This document shows, piece after piece, positions 25,004 to 34,431 of a DNA stretch of 41,971 nucleotides; position 1 is the stretch's first letter, and every line of letters begins with the position of its first letter. The stretch is from Desulforegula conservatrix Mb1Pa (lineage in GTDB: Bacteria; Desulfobacterota; Desulfobacteria; Desulfobacterales; Desulforegulaceae). Made by a program: the position numbers and the translations under genes. Under the pieces are notes generated by a model. The model saw only the letters and a list, made by a program, of their open reading frames with translations, searched no databases and was not told where the DNA came from. Where the stretch lies: assembly GCF_000426225.1 (NCBI RefSeq), contig NZ_AUEY01000031.1:1-41971 (forward strand), given 5' to 3'.

Positions 25004-26776
25004 GTGGAAATAAGAATCCCCGAAGAAAAGATATCAGAAATCAGGGTTGCATCCAATATTCTGGATGTGATTTCTGAGCGGGTTCTGCTTAAAAAAACGG
25101 GTAAAAACTGGACAGGACTTTGTCCGTTCCATTCGGAGAAAACCCCGTCATTTACTGTAAGCCCGGACAAGCAGATATATTACTGTTTCGGATGTGGTGC
25201 GGGTGGTAATGTATTCAGCTTTCTCATGAAACTGGACGGGCTTTCCTTTGTCGAGGTCTTAAAGACCCTTGCATCAAGATACAGAATTGACATACCGGAA
25301 AAAGAACTTACACCTTCACAGAAAAGGCGGATCTCGGAACGTGAAAAATTCTTCGAGATAAACAGTCTTGCGTGTTCTTTTTTCAGGAGTAATCTTTTTT
25401 CAGATTCAACTGAAGCAGGCAATGCCCGGGGGTATCTTGAAAAAAGATCGATAAACAGCGCAAATATCAATGCTTTTGGTATAGGTTATGCTTCGGATTC
25501 ATGGGATTCGCTCCTAAGGTTTCTTAAAAGCAGGAATATAAGCCCTGAGATTGCGGAAAGAATCGGTCTTGCCGTTAAAAACAAGAACGGCGGCTTCTAC
25601 GACAGATTCAGGAACAGGATAGTGTTTCCGATTTCAGATGTTTCAGGAAGGATTACCGGCTTTGGCGGAAGGGTACTTGATGATTCAAAGCCCAAATATT
25701 TGAATTCGCCTGAAACAGCTTTATATCATAAAGGAAAGAGTCTTTATGCCCTTAATCTTGCCAAGGAAAAAAGCAGGGAAGAAGGGGTTGTTTATATATC
25801 AGAAGGTTATCTTGATATTGTGTCCCTTCATCAGTTCGGGATAACAAATTCTGTAGCCACGCTTGGAACAGCGCTCACTTCTGATCAGGTCAGGATCTTA
25901 AAGGGGTATGCGACAAGCATGGTACTTGTCTATGATTCTGACGAGGCGGGCAGATCCGCAGCTGTAAGAAGTGCAGAAGTTTTTATAAGGGAAGGCGTGG
26001 ACGCTTATGTCCTTCTTCTGCCTGAAGGGCATGATCCTGATTCTTTTGTAAGGGAAAAAGGCCTTGATGGTTTTAAGCATGCTGCAGAATCTAAAAAATC
26101 CATAATGGATTTTTTCATAGATGAAGGCATAAGAATGCACGGCGTTTCAGTTGCTGGAAGGGTCAAGGTCGTTGAAAATGTGTGTTCTGTTCTGGCCCTT
26201 GTAAATGACAGGGTTGAACGATCTCTTTACGCAAAGCAGGCTTCTTTGAGGCTTGGGATAGATCCCGGCGCCTTTCTTGAAAAGCTTGAGAAAAAAAATA
26301 CTCAGGAACCCACCCCTGTTAACAGGGTTCGTCCGGTTCCTAAGACTATTGAAGCAGACAGTCTCAGGATGGAGAGAATGATTGTTTCCATGATGCTCCA
26401 GTTTCCTGATGCTGATGTGATTGCGGAAATAAAAAAAAGAAACCTGGTTGATCTCTTCAGTGATGAAAAATTGAAGTTTTCAGCCTTGACTATTTTAGAA
26501 ACATATAGCGAAAAATCCGGTTCGGATCTCGCGTCAGATGTTCTTGGCAGAATTGATGAAGGGCTGAAAAGTTTTATTGCAGAACTTGGAGTTTGCGAGC
26601 ATCCCTGGACAATAGAGGGCTGCATGGGGCTGATCAATCAGTTCCAGTCAAAGCGCAGGCGCGGAGAAAAGGATCTGCTGGAAAGAATCAAGGAGGCCGA
26701 GATGTCCAATGACCATGGTCTGCTTTTAAAGCTTTTAAAAGAAAAGCAGGAAATGGTAAGGCGGAATCGGACTTAG
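25004..26776 (+). CDS. dnaG: DNA primase
   Basis: This 590-residue primase makes RNA primers at the replication fork. The CHC2 zinc site is C40, H43, C61, C64 (L-C-P-F-H and Y-C-F-G-C-G). The RNA-polymerase core and TOPRIM domain follow, with Y-I-S-E-G-Y-L-D and V-Y-D-S-D-E-A-G-R carrying the metal-binding acidic residues (about 265-345). The C-terminal part is the helicase-binding domain. The start codon is GTG, giving the usual I-P-E-E-K-I-x-E-I-R opening. rpoD follows 29 bp later, the classic macromolecular-synthesis order but without rpsU, which is absent here. Confidence 0.96.
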   Translation: MEIRIPEEKISEIRVASNILDVISERVLLKKTGKNWTGLCPFHSEKTPSFTVSPDKQIYYCFGCGAGGNVFSFLMKLDGLSFVEVLKTLASRYRIDIPEKELTPSQKRRISEREKFFEINSLACSFFRSNLFSDSTEAGNARGYLEKRSINSANINAFGIGYASDSWDSLLRFLKSRNISPEIAERIGLAVKNKNGGFYDRFRNRIVFPISDVSGRITGFGGRVLDDSKPKYLNSPETALYHKGKSLYALNLAKEKSREEGVVYISEGYLDIVSLHQFGITNSVATLGTALTSDQVRILKGYATSMVLVYDSDEAGRSAAVRSAEVFIREGVDAYVLLLPEGHDPDSFVREKGLDGFKHAAESKKSIMDFFIDEGIRMHGVSVAGRVKVVENVCSVLALVNDRVERSLYAKQASLRLGIDPGAFLEKLEKKNTQEPTPVNRVRPVPKTIEADSLRMERMIVSMMLQFPDADVIAEIKKRNLVDLFSDEKLKFSALTILETYSEKSGSDLASDVLGRIDEGLKSFIAELGVCEHPWTIEGCMGLINQFQSKRRRGEKDLLERIKEAEMSNDHGLLLKLLKEKQEMVRRNRT

Positions 26777-26805
26777 AAACCACTCTTTCGGGAGGCTTAA
26801 TTAGT

Positions 26806-28644
26806 ATGGCGAAAAAACCGGCTATGAACAGAACCGCAATAGCTGCCCAGAAGGAAGGGATCAGGATCCTCATTGCGAGAGGAAAAAAAGAAGGCTCACT
26901 CACTTATGATGAGATTAACGATGCCCTTCCTGATGATCTTCCTCCTGAGCAGATAGAAGAGATTCTGGCTGTATTTACTGATCTTGGCATAGAAGTTGTT
27001 GATTCTGACAAGAGTGATGCCCCGGCTAAAAAAACAAAATTAAGAACTTCCGAGGACGATGAAGAAACCGAGGAAGAAGAGCTTGAGCCCATAGACGGAG
27101 AAGCAATCTTTCAGCCTGAAGAGGCTGCCGAGGAGGAAAAACCTGAAGTCGATGATTCTGATTTCGGGGCTGTGACCGATCCAGTAAAGATGTATCTCAG
27201 GGAAATGGGGCAGGTTACGCTCCTGAGCCGTGAAGGTGAAATAGAGATTGCCAAAAAGATTGAAGAGGGCGAGAGGGAAGTCCTTAAGGCAATGCTTGAA
27301 ACAACCGTGGCTGTTGATATGATTCTTCAGCTTGGAGACAAGATCACAAATGGAGTCTTGAGGCCAAAGCATGTGCTTCGTGATATCGATGAAGGCGACA
27401 GCGGCATGGAAGAAGCCGGTCAAGTTCAGAAATTCATTGAGACAATTATAGCTATACGTGAAATAGATGGTGAAAACACTGAGTTGCGTAAAAAAATCTC
27501 TCTCCTTGAGAAAGAATCTGAAGAACATAGAAAGATTAAGAAGTCCATTTCGAGACGCAGCCAGAGAATATACGAGCTTCTTAAGGAGTGGCGATTCGAA
27601 GGCAGTATAATAGATAAGATAGAAAAGCAAATCCGCAGTTATATTGAGTGGAACGACATAATGAATTCTCTCATGACAAAATGCGGGGAAACTTTTGGTG
27701 CACCTATTCAGGAGTTTAGAAACAGTCTTGCAACTGAAGCATTGTTTTTGACCTGGGCAATGCAGAGATGTGATCATGATGCTGATAAACTTTCCGGAAT
27801 TTATGCTGACTTTTTAGCAATACAGAAACAGATTGATGAGCGTGAATCCACAATAAGAGCAAATAATAAAACTCTTAAAAGAATTGTTTCAAGCGTTGAC
27901 GAAGGTCGTCTTAAAGCCAAGCTTGCGAAAGGCGATCTTATAAAGGCAAATCTGCGTCTTGTTGTCAGCATTGCAAAAAAATACACAAACCGCGGACTCC
28001 AGTTTCTTGACCTGATTCAGGAAGGCAACATCGGCCTTATGAAGGCTGTTGATAAGTTTGAATACAGGAGAGGTTATAAGTTCAGTACATATGCTACCTG
28101 GTGGATACGTCAGGCAATTACAAGGGCTATAGCGGATCAGGCCAGAACGATACGTATTCCAGTGCATATGATTGAGACTATAAACAAATTGATAAGGACA
28201 TCCCGCTATCTTGTCCAAGAGCTTGGCAGGGAGCCTGTTCCTGAAGAAATTGCCGAAAAGATGGAGATCCCCCTTGATAAGGTCAGAAGGGTTCTTAAGA
28301 TCGCAAGGGAGCCTATTTCCCTTGAGACACCGATCGGAGAGGAGGAAGATAGCCATCTGGGAGATTTTATCGAGGATAAGAAGTTTATGCTTCCTTCTGA
28401 TGCTGCCATAAATATGAATCTGTCGGAGCAGACCAGAAAAGTACTGGCAACCCTTACTCCTCGTGAGGAAAAAGTCCTTAGAATGAGATTCGGTATCGGA
28501 GAAAAGGCTGATCACACTCTTGAAGAGGTTGGTAAAGATTTTGCAGTTACAAGAGAGCGTATCAGGCAGATTGAGGCAAAGGCTTTAAGAAAGCTCCGGC
28601 ATCCGACCAGAAGCAAAAAACTAAAAAGTTTTATAGAAATATAA
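26806..28644 (+). CDS. rpoD: RNA polymerase sigma factor RpoD (sigma-70)
   Basis: This 612-residue primary sigma factor has region 1.1 (about 1-75), a very acidic linker (about 80-118), region 1.2 with [11 protein letters not shown] (about 125-135), the non-conserved insert (about 170-360), and regions 2-4. Region 2.3-2.4 reads [18 protein letters not shown], followed by T-I-R-I-P-V-H-M. The region 4 helix-turn-helix reads [17 protein letters not shown]. Group 1 identity is clear from region 1.1 and the perfect R-I-P-V-H-M motif. CGGGAGG provides a good ribosome site. It is co-transcribed with dnaG. Confidence 0.97.
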   Translation: MAKKPAMNRTAIAAQKEGIRILIARGKKEGSLTYDEINDALPDDLPPEQIEEILAVFTDLGIEVVDSDKSDAPAKKTKLRTSEDDEETEEEELEPIDGEAIFQPEEAAEEEKPEVDDSDFGAVTDPVKMYLREMGQVTLLSREGEIEIAKKIEEGEREVLKAMLETTVAVDMILQLGDKITNGVLRPKHVLRDIDEGDSGMEEAGQVQKFIETIIAIREIDGENTELRKKISLLEKESEEHRKIKKSISRRSQRIYELLKEWRFEGSIIDKIEKQIRSYIEWNDIMNSLMTKCGETFGAPIQEFRNSLATEALFLTWAMQRCDHDADKLSGIYADFLAIQKQIDERESTIRANNKTLKRIVSSVDEGRLKAKLAKGDLIKANLRLVVSIAKKYTNRGLQFLDLIQEGNIGLMKAVDKFEYRRGYKFSTYATWWIRQAITRAIADQARTIRIPVHMIETINKLIRTSRYLVQELGREPVPEEIAEKMEIPLDKVRRVLKIAREPISLETPIGEEEDSHLGDFIEDKKFMLPSDAAINMNLSEQTRKVLATLTPREEKVLRMRFGIGEKADHTLEEVGKDFAVTRERIRQIEAKALRKLRHPTRSKKLKSFIEI

Positions 28645-28664
28645 AACAAAATATCAAACTGGGC

Positions 28665-28693
28665 TTGACAAATTTTTCATAACGGAGTAAAAG
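28665..28693 (+). promoter_or_regulatory. sigma-70 promoter of the tRNA-CAT gene
   Basis: Perfect TTGACA (28665-28670), a 17-bp spacer and TAAAAG (28688-28693). Transcription would start near 28700, about 16 bases before the tRNA. Confidence 0.6.
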
Positions 28694-28715
28694 CTTTCTA
28701 CTATTTCATGTGCGT

Positions 28716-28792
28716 GGGCCTGTAGCTCAGCCTGGTAGAGCCACCGGCTCATAACCGGTCGGTCCCTGGTTCGAATCCAGGCGGGCCCACCA
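28716..28792 (+). tRNA. tRNA with CAT anticodon (tRNA-Met elongator, or tRNA-Ile2)
   Basis: 77 nt including encoded CCA. The acceptor stem is GGGCCTG/CGGGCCC, the D-arm is AGCTCAG-CCTGGTAGAGC, the anticodon loop is CTCATAA within ACCGG/CCGGT, and the T-loop is GGTTCGAATCC. It lacks the initiator features (three G-C pairs as GGG/CCC in the anticodon stem and a mismatched first pair). A CAT anticodon alone cannot separate elongator Met from lysidine-modified Ile2. Confidence 0.93.
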
Positions 28793-28878
28793 ATTTAATG
28801 ATAATTATTTCAGAAAGGCCGCGTTATTATAGACCGTGCCATATGATGAAAATACGAAATTCTATAGAATGCTGATTG

Positions 28879-28907
28879 AAAGGCGTGGCTGAAGGCCGCG
28901 CCTTTTT
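28879..28907 (+). terminator. Rho-independent terminator after the tRNA
   Basis: An 11-bp stem AAAGGCGTGGC/GCCGCGCCTTT (one G-T pair) with a 5-base loop and T5. It lies 20 bases before the next ATG, so it also isolates the nif3-like gene from the tRNA transcript. Confidence 0.85.
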
Positions 28908-28927
28908 GTTTTTGGGGGGGGTGGAGT

Positions 28928-29743
28928 ATGAAAACACTTGTAAGGGACGTATTAGATGCAATTGATTCCATAGCTCCCTGGGATCTTGCGGAATCCTGGG
29001 ATAATTCAGGGCTTCAGGTCGGAGATCCTTATTCTGTCGTCCATAGGCTGGGTGTCTCCCTGGATATTACCCCCGATATTGTGGACGAAGCAATATCCGC
29101 AAAAATAGATTGTCTGCTAACCCACCATCCATTTCTTTTCAAGCCTATAAAAACCATAGATTTTTCTTCAATTGAAGGTAGCATCGTTTATAAGCTCGCC
29201 AGATCCGGTCTTTCAATTGTATCTGCTCATACTAACTATGACAGCGCAAGAAACGGCCTTAATGATGTGCTTGCTGAAAGAATTGGGCTTTGCGATTTGG
29301 CCCCGATGCTGGGCTTAAAAGGCAGATTTGAAAAAGACTCATCGGTTGGCATCGGACGGATCGGGCTTCTTCCTGAAGAAATAACACTTTCAGAGTTCGC
29401 CATGCAGGTAAAGACAAAACTTGGGCTTTCCCATGTCAGATTTGTCGGACAGCCTGAAAAAAAAATAAGAAAGATTTCTATCTGTACAGGCAGCGGAGGC
29501 AGTCTTATCAATGATTTTTTTGAAAACGGGTCTGACTTATATGTTTCAGGTGATCTTAAATATCATGAGGCAAGGGATACTGAGGCAAGGGGGAAGGCAT
29601 TTCTGGACATAGGTCATTTCGGATCAGAGATACTCATGGTTGAAGCTTTATCCAAAAGACTCCGGGAGTTTTTCAGAGATTCAGGCCGCAAAATCGAAAT
29701 AATTGAAATGAGATCTGAAAAGGAACCTTTTGTTTTTTTATAA
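28928..29743 (+). CDS. Nif3-like dinuclear metal centre protein
   Basis: This 271-residue protein of the NIF3/YbgI (GTP cyclohydrolase 1 type 2-like) family forms a hexameric ring with a two-metal site. Family motifs visible are A-E-S-W-D-N-S-G-L-Q-V-G (about 21-32), L-T-H-H-P (about 63-67, metal histidines), S-A-H-T-N-Y-D (about 98-104, further ligand) and D-I-G-H-F-x-S-E near the C-terminus. The biochemical role is unsettled in the literature. GGTGGAG precedes the ATG. The zinc-ribbon gene that follows is its usual neighbour in Desulfobacterota and other phyla. Confidence 0.9.
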   Translation: MKTLVRDVLDAIDSIAPWDLAESWDNSGLQVGDPYSVVHRLGVSLDITPDIVDEAISAKIDCLLTHHPFLFKPIKTIDFSSIEGSIVYKLARSGLSIVSAHTNYDSARNGLNDVLAERIGLCDLAPMLGLKGRFEKDSSVGIGRIGLLPEEITLSEFAMQVKTKLGLSHVRFVGQPEKKIRKISICTGSGGSLINDFFENGSDLYVSGDLKYHEARDTEARGKAFLDIGHFGSEILMVEALSKRLREFFRDSGRKIEIIEMRSEKEPFVFL

Positions 29744-29787
29744 ATTTCTGATATACGCATATGAAAATCGCATCATAGGGAACAAAT

Positions 29788-30525
29788 ATGAAAAAAATTT
29801 GCTGTGACCAGATCGGCGCGCTTATTCAAATTCAGGAAACTGATTCTGAAATAATAAGAATAAATGCTGCGCTTGCTCTTGTTGAAGGGCGTATAGATGA
29901 GCTGAATGTTAAATTAAAGAGTTTTTCAGACTCCATCAGCGCTAAAGATTCTGAAATCGAAGTGCTGAAGAAAAAACTAAAGGATTATGAACTCGAAATT
30001 CTGGAGTGTGAAAGAAGAATAGATCGGGGCCAGTCTCATATAAAGAGCATAACAACAAACAAAGAGTATCAGGCTGTCCAGCGTGAAATGGATGACGCCA
30101 GAAAGCGTAAATCAATGCTTGAGGACAGGCAGCTTGAGCTCATGGAATCCATGGAAAAGCTGGAAGCAGAGATGGACAGTCTCCGCAAGGATTATGTCCA
30201 GCTCGAGAGTTTTATCGAGTCACAGAAACAGGAAATATTGGATTCATCGATATCCGAGCGCAATGAGCTTGATGGCCTCAGCTCCATAAGGCAGAACGCC
30301 GCCAGAGTTGTCGAGCCTCCTCTTTTGTCAAGATACGACAGGATTCTCAAACTTGTGGGCGGAAGGGCAGTGGCTCCTGTCGAGCGTTCCATATGTGGTG
30401 GCTGCCATATGAATATCCCTCCTCAGATGTTTATTGAGCTTCAGAGATGCAAGGAAATAATGTATTGCCCGAGATGTCACAGGATAATATACTGGGCAGG
30501 ATGTTTCAAAGATGATAATGACTGA
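29788..30525 (+). CDS. coiled-coil protein with C4 zinc ribbon (CT398-like)
   Basis: This 245-residue protein has a long antiparallel coiled coil (about 10-175, heptad-rich with many E, K, L and D residues and the S-I-T-T-N-K-E-Y-Q-A-V-Q turn) and a C-terminal zinc ribbon with I-C-G-G-C-H-M and Y-C-P-R-C-H (four cysteines, about 200-235). This is the layout of the CT398/HP0958-like family. HP0958 (FlgZ) in Helicobacter affects RpoN stability and flagellin mRNA, but the role here is unknown. It follows the nif3-like gene after 44 bp and is probably co-transcribed with it; rnpB follows. Confidence 0.88.
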   Translation: MKKICCDQIGALIQIQETDSEIIRINAALALVEGRIDELNVKLKSFSDSISAKDSEIEVLKKKLKDYELEILECERRIDRGQSHIKSITTNKEYQAVQREMDDARKRKSMLEDRQLELMESMEKLEAEMDSLRKDYVQLESFIESQKQEILDSSISERNELDGLSSIRQNAARVVEPPLLSRYDRILKLVGGRAVAPVERSICGGCHMNIPPQMFIELQRCKEIMYCPRCHRIIYWAGCFKDDND

Positions 30526-30566
30526 TTCCAAATAGTTTTTAATGCAATGGATTAACAGTTTTTTTT

Positions 30567-30931
<365 letters not shown>

Positions 30932-30958
30932 ATTTTTATAAACTCTCCATTTAACTAA

Positions 30959-32308
30959 ATGATTCCCTTGGAGAAAACATTGGTTGAACAGAATTACTGT
31001 GACATATCATATCTCGAAAAGGTAAGGATTTATTCCCAGGAATACCTGAAGTGCTGTGCTTATATAGATCAGTATGGCTCTTCAGACTATATGTTCACGA
31101 AAAGACTCTATTCCAAGCTGATTTCAGCATCCCATCTTCTTGAAGACTTTCTGGATTATCACGGCGCAAAAAATAACAGTCAATGGTTTTTTTACAGGGA
31201 ATTGACCGCTAGCATCAGGCATCTTTCACTTGGCGGATATGCACAACAGCACATTGTCAGCCGAATTGCTTTTTACGGTCTGGGCGATGTTTCAGAATTC
31301 GTTGCAGAAGGCCATAAAACCCTGGCTTTCATCAGGTCAAGCCTTTTGAGTCTCGCCCCCTCTATCCTCACAGAAGCCAGACATCTTAATATCCCACTTC
31401 CAGATGTTCTTCACGGACAGTATGATTTTGCTTCTTATCTGACAGGCGAAAGGCTTCAGTCTGATATTGATGCTGAAGATAAGGATCGCCAGAAAGATCA
31501 TATTGTAAAAATTACAAGTGAGTTTTTTAAAATAGCCCAGGAAATCGATAAATTAGTTTTTTATGAGCCACTGACTAATGAAGAAATATTGGAACTTGTT
31601 CCTTCAAAGATCAACGAGGTCATGATCAGAAGCTATGAATTCAGGGTTCATAATCTCCAGTCTTATTTCGATACCTATGTCGTTCAGAGCGGTTATCATG
31701 AAATAGCCGGAAAACTGAAAGTCCTGCGCGGATATTTCAGTGTGGTTTATCATCTCTTTCAGGTAATGGGCAGGCTTCTGCATTATTATGAGCGCCACCT
31801 TCATGAGGTAAGTTTCAAGAAAGCTTATATGACTGTGAGGGAAAAACTTGCCGGAATGGTCGATCCGGCCCAGCTTCTCGACAGGACTATCAATTATGCC
31901 TTTTATTATGTTTGTTATTTTCTTTCTGAAGGGCAGAGCATTGCCGTCGAGATAATGAATGAAAATCTTGAGAAAGGCTCCGTGACTCTTCCAATTCCGA
32001 GAAACAGAGGATTTCACCAGAGACCAAGCCTTATGGTTGCAAAGCTTGTTGCCCATTTCGGAGGCAAGGTCGAAATGAGGCTTGGTGAAAAGAGATTCGA
32101 CGCGAGCAGTGTGCTTGATCTGCAATGGGCCGGTGGAGAGATTAACAAAGAAGGCATTACAAAGGTTGTGTTTGAAGGGGATATGAGGGCTCTTAATGAC
32201 CTTGAGATCCTGGCAAGCGTTAATTATGGAGAAGATATCATGGGCAGGGGGACTCCTTTGCCTGAATCACTCAGCTATCTCAGAATAACAGAATCATCCA
32301 TAGGCTGA
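30959..32308 (+). CDS. large uncharacterised protein with C-terminal HPr-like domain
   Basis: Residues 1-345 of this 449-residue protein are mostly helical and match no family I recognise. Residues about 346-440 look like an HPr phosphocarrier domain: R-G-F-H-Q-R-P-S (H353, with R355 in the position of HPr R17), then A-K-L-V-A-H-F-G-G-K-V, then F-D-A-S-S-V-L-D-L, the region that includes HPr Ser46. In HPr the histidine receives phosphate from PTS enzyme I. Here the domain is fused rather than free, so phosphotransfer or a regulatory role is inferred. It starts 28 bp after rnpB with little Shine-Dalgarno, and ispD starts 7 bp after the stop. The protein family is known in Desulfobacterota but I know of no tested function. 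Confidence 0.75.
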   Translation: MIPLEKTLVEQNYCDISYLEKVRIYSQEYLKCCAYIDQYGSSDYMFTKRLYSKLISASHLLEDFLDYHGAKNNSQWFFYRELTASIRHLSLGGYAQQHIVSRIAFYGLGDVSEFVAEGHKTLAFIRSSLLSLAPSILTEARHLNIPLPDVLHGQYDFASYLTGERLQSDIDAEDKDRQKDHIVKITSEFFKIAQEIDKLVFYEPLTNEEILELVPSKINEVMIRSYEFRVHNLQSYFDTYVVQSGYHEIAGKLKVLRGYFSVVYHLFQVMGRLLHYYERHLHEVSFKKAYMTVREKLAGMVDPAQLLDRTINYAFYYVCYFLSEGQSIAVEIMNENLEKGSVTLPIPRNRGFHQRPSLMVAKLVAHFGGKVEMRLGEKRFDASSVLDLQWAGGEINKEGITKVVFEGDMRALNDLEILASVNYGEDIMGRGTPLPESLSYLRITESSIG

Positions 32309-32315
32309 AGATATT

Positions 32316-33014
32316 ATGGCTTCAGTCGTAATAGTGGCTGCCGGAAGCGGCCTCAGAATGAAATCAGAGAAGCGTAAACAGTATCTGGGTATTTCCGGCT
32401 TAAGTATTATTTCAAGAACAATAAAAAGATTCGACTCATGTCCTTATATAGATTCTATGGTTCTGGTTGTTCCCCTGAACGATATTGAATTCTGCTCTTC
32501 AGTCATAATCAATGAAGCATCTCCAATAAAGCCCGTACATATTGTCCCTGGAGGCAGGGAAAGACATGAATCTGTCAGATTTGGGCTTGCTGCTATACCT
32601 GAAAAAATGGGAGTGGTTCTGATTCATGACGGAGTGCGGCCTTTTGTTTCGGATGAAATAATCAAATCGTGTATTGATGGTGCCATGGAAGATGGCGCAT
32701 GCATCCCCGCAATCCAGGTGTCTGATACGGTCAAACATTCTGAAGACGGAATATTTGCCACGCGAACCATTTCCCGATCAAGTCTGTGGCTTGCCCAGAC
32801 CCCCCAGGCATTTGATTTTAATCTGATTTTTAATGCCCACATGGAAGCACTTCAGAAAAATATCCTGTTTACAGATGACGCGTCCCTTATAGAGGAAATA
32901 GGTCATAAAGTAAGGATCACACAGGGCAGCAGGTTTAATATTAAAATAACAACTCCTGAAGACCTTGTGGTCGCAGAGGCCATTTTGCCTCTTTTTTGCA
33001 ATTCAGAGTTTTGA
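32316..33014 (+). CDS. ispD: 2-C-methyl-D-erythritol 4-phosphate cytidylyltransferase
   Basis: This enzyme of the non-mevalonate isoprenoid pathway couples CTP to methylerythritol phosphate. The 232 residues carry the nucleotide motif V-A-A-G-S-G-L-R-M with K-Q-Y-L, H-D-G-V-R-P-F (about 107-113), the T-V-K region and A-Q-T-P-Q-A-F near 163-169, and a final T-D-D-A-S-L-I-E. Length is typical of stand-alone IspD. ispF, its frequent partner, is not in the window. It is co-transcribed with the HPr-fusion gene. Confidence 0.95.
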   Translation: MASVVIVAAGSGLRMKSEKRKQYLGISGLSIISRTIKRFDSCPYIDSMVLVVPLNDIEFCSSVIINEASPIKPVHIVPGGRERHESVRFGLAAIPEKMGVVLIHDGVRPFVSDEIIKSCIDGAMEDGACIPAIQVSDTVKHSEDGIFATRTISRSSLWLAQTPQAFDFNLIFNAHMEALQKNILFTDDASLIEEIGHKVRITQGSRFNIKITTPEDLVVAEAILPLFCNSEF

Positions 33015-33063
33015 CAGGACGATCCTGTCGAGTAATCGTTTGCATATTTATATTTCACCAGAT

Positions 33064-33199
33064 TTGATGGGCTATCAAAAAGTCAGAAAAGGGCTTCAAT
33101 GTCATGCCGGACTTGCCCCGGCATCTTTGTATTTTCAATTACTTCTGGATTACGGTCTTCGCCGGAATGTCGGGAATCGGATTTTGTGCAACCTTGCCA
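33064..33199 (-). repeat. R1 dispersed palindromic repeat, copy f (short form)
   Basis: 136 bp, same orientation as copies c-e: ATCAAAAAGTC left end, GTCATGCCGGACTTGCCCCG, ACTTCTGGATTACGG, CTTCGCCGGAATG, and an ACCTTGCCA right end. It lies 50 bp downstream of ispD. Confidence 0.85.
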
Positions 33200-33408
33200 G
33201 ATTTTATTTTATGGAAAATCCATTTGTTGGTATACAGGCTTTAATTTGCTGAGTCACATTGCCTCCCCTGAGGCCATCAAAATCAATGAACTTTTGATTT
33301 CGAATTGGAATTAAGCAAAACTATGAGATTTTTTTGAATATTACTCCTGTTTGAGGGTATAATCTTTACAAAACAATGATCTCTATGTTATCGATTTAAC
33401 TTAAGTTT

Positions 33409-33495
33409 GACGGACTGGTAAAAAGGTAGATATAAGCGTCATCGTCTCAGGCCTTCGCCGGGATAGGGGAAGTCGGGCTTTTTGCGACCTGTCAT
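33409..33495 (-). repeat. R1 repeat, copy g (internally deleted, degenerate)
   Basis: Only the outer parts remain: GGTAAAAAGGTAG on the left, then CAGGCCTTCGCCGGGAT and CGGGCTTTTTGCGACCTGTC on the right. About 87 bp, apparently missing the middle. Confidence 0.6.
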
Positions 33496-33863
33496 GTTGA
33501 AAAGGGAAGAAGATCTTCATGTAAGGCATCAGACGTTTTTTTGCATGTCTTTATATCATTAAACAAGTAAGCCATGATTCGTATTCAAATTCAGCCGTCC
33601 ATATATGTGGTCAGCCTCTTCTGATGTAGTATTGAATTCGAAACCGACTTATATCATATCAAAAGTCAACTCCATTCAAAGTATTTATATGAAGAAATGT
33701 CTTTTTCCTTCTTTTTATCAGCTTTTTATCTTTTTTTAGTCAATTTTCTTTGATTCGGACTTGAAAAAAACTTTTCAGGGCAAATTATATAGAAACCTAA
33801 ACAAGGCACATCCTAAGTCTTCACAGACGATCAGGGTCTAAACAAAAGTATCAGGAGCGGCTT
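33496..33863. other. hsp20 upstream region
   Basis: About 370 AT-rich bases. A TTGAAA/TTATAT promoter candidate lies at 33761-33790. About 30 minus-strand codons near 33560-33645 read like protein but have no start and no length, so they are not called. Nothing else is recognised. Confidence 0.4.
33761..33790 (+). promoter_or_regulatory. candidate promoter of hsp20
   Basis: TTGAAA (33761-33766), an 18-bp spacer and TTATAT (33785-33790). The preceding C makes CTTGAAA, which also fits a sigma-32 -35, but no CCCATNT-like -10 is present, so a heat-shock sigma is not proven. Confidence 0.35.
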
Positions 33864-34310
33864 ATGAGCTATATCAAAATAAGATTTGGCAACACGCTGG
33901 ATAATCTTGGGAGTGGAATCAACAGATCTATGGAAGAGATACTTGGTCCTTTCAGTCCCATATTTGCCCTGTCAGAGAGAAAATGGAAGCCTTTTATGGA
34001 TATTTATGAGTCCGAGAACGAGATTATTGTCCTTGCCGAGATCGCTGGCATCGACAAGGATGATCTTGAGCTTGAGATCAGTAATAAGGCCATAAGAATA
34101 AGCGGAGAAAGAAAAAGCACTCAGTTCGATGGAGGCCCGACATATCGTTTGGCTGAGATTCAGTATGGGCAATTTGAAAGAATTCTTTATCTGCCGGCTC
34201 CCATCGATGTGGACAAAGTTTCCGCATCATATACGAATGGGCTGCTTAAGATTTTCATGGCAAAGCTGGCCCTCGACAAGGTTCAGAAGATTCAGATCGA
34301 GGGTGATTAA
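33864..34310 (+). CDS. Hsp20/alpha-crystallin small heat-shock protein
   Basis: This 148-residue ATP-independent chaperone has an alpha-crystallin domain from about 40 to 140. It begins K-P-F-M-D-I-Y-E-S-E-N-E-I, followed by A-E-I-A-G-I-D-K-D-D-L-E-L-E-I, I-R-I-S-G-E-R, and the signature A-S-Y-T-N-G-L-L-K-I. The R-I-L-Y-L-P-A-P-I-D segment is the usual F.R.F.LP block. CAGGAGCGG provides the ribosome site. Its position just before lon suggests a shared stress role, although a 121-bp gap leaves room for a separate promoter. Confidence 0.93.
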   Translation: MSYIKIRFGNTLDNLGSGINRSMEEILGPFSPIFALSERKWKPFMDIYESENEIIVLAEIAGIDKDDLELEISNKAIRISGERKSTQFDGGPTYRLAEIQYGQFERILYLPAPIDVDKVSASYTNGLLKIFMAKLALDKVQKIQIEGD

Positions 34311-34431
34311 TCCTAATTTCAGTCGCTAATATATTTCCATTTCAAATCAAGTTGAAGCTTTAGCAGCCATCGCTTTGATTCTGAGTCTGGAATAACATAT
34401 CTATCATTATAAGATGATAGGGGAGGTTTAC

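Noticed and set aside
27040-27777. Long minus-strand open frame (245 codons) opposite rpoD
   Set aside because: It is antisense to conserved sigma-factor codons, has no ribosome site, and its composition is that of a mirrored coding frame. The same applies to 27889-28515 and to 16607-17209 opposite the hybrid kinase.
33560-33645. About 30 minus-strand codons with protein-like composition upstream of hsp20
   Set aside because: Bounded by stops on both sides, no start codon or ribosome site, and no recognisable family.
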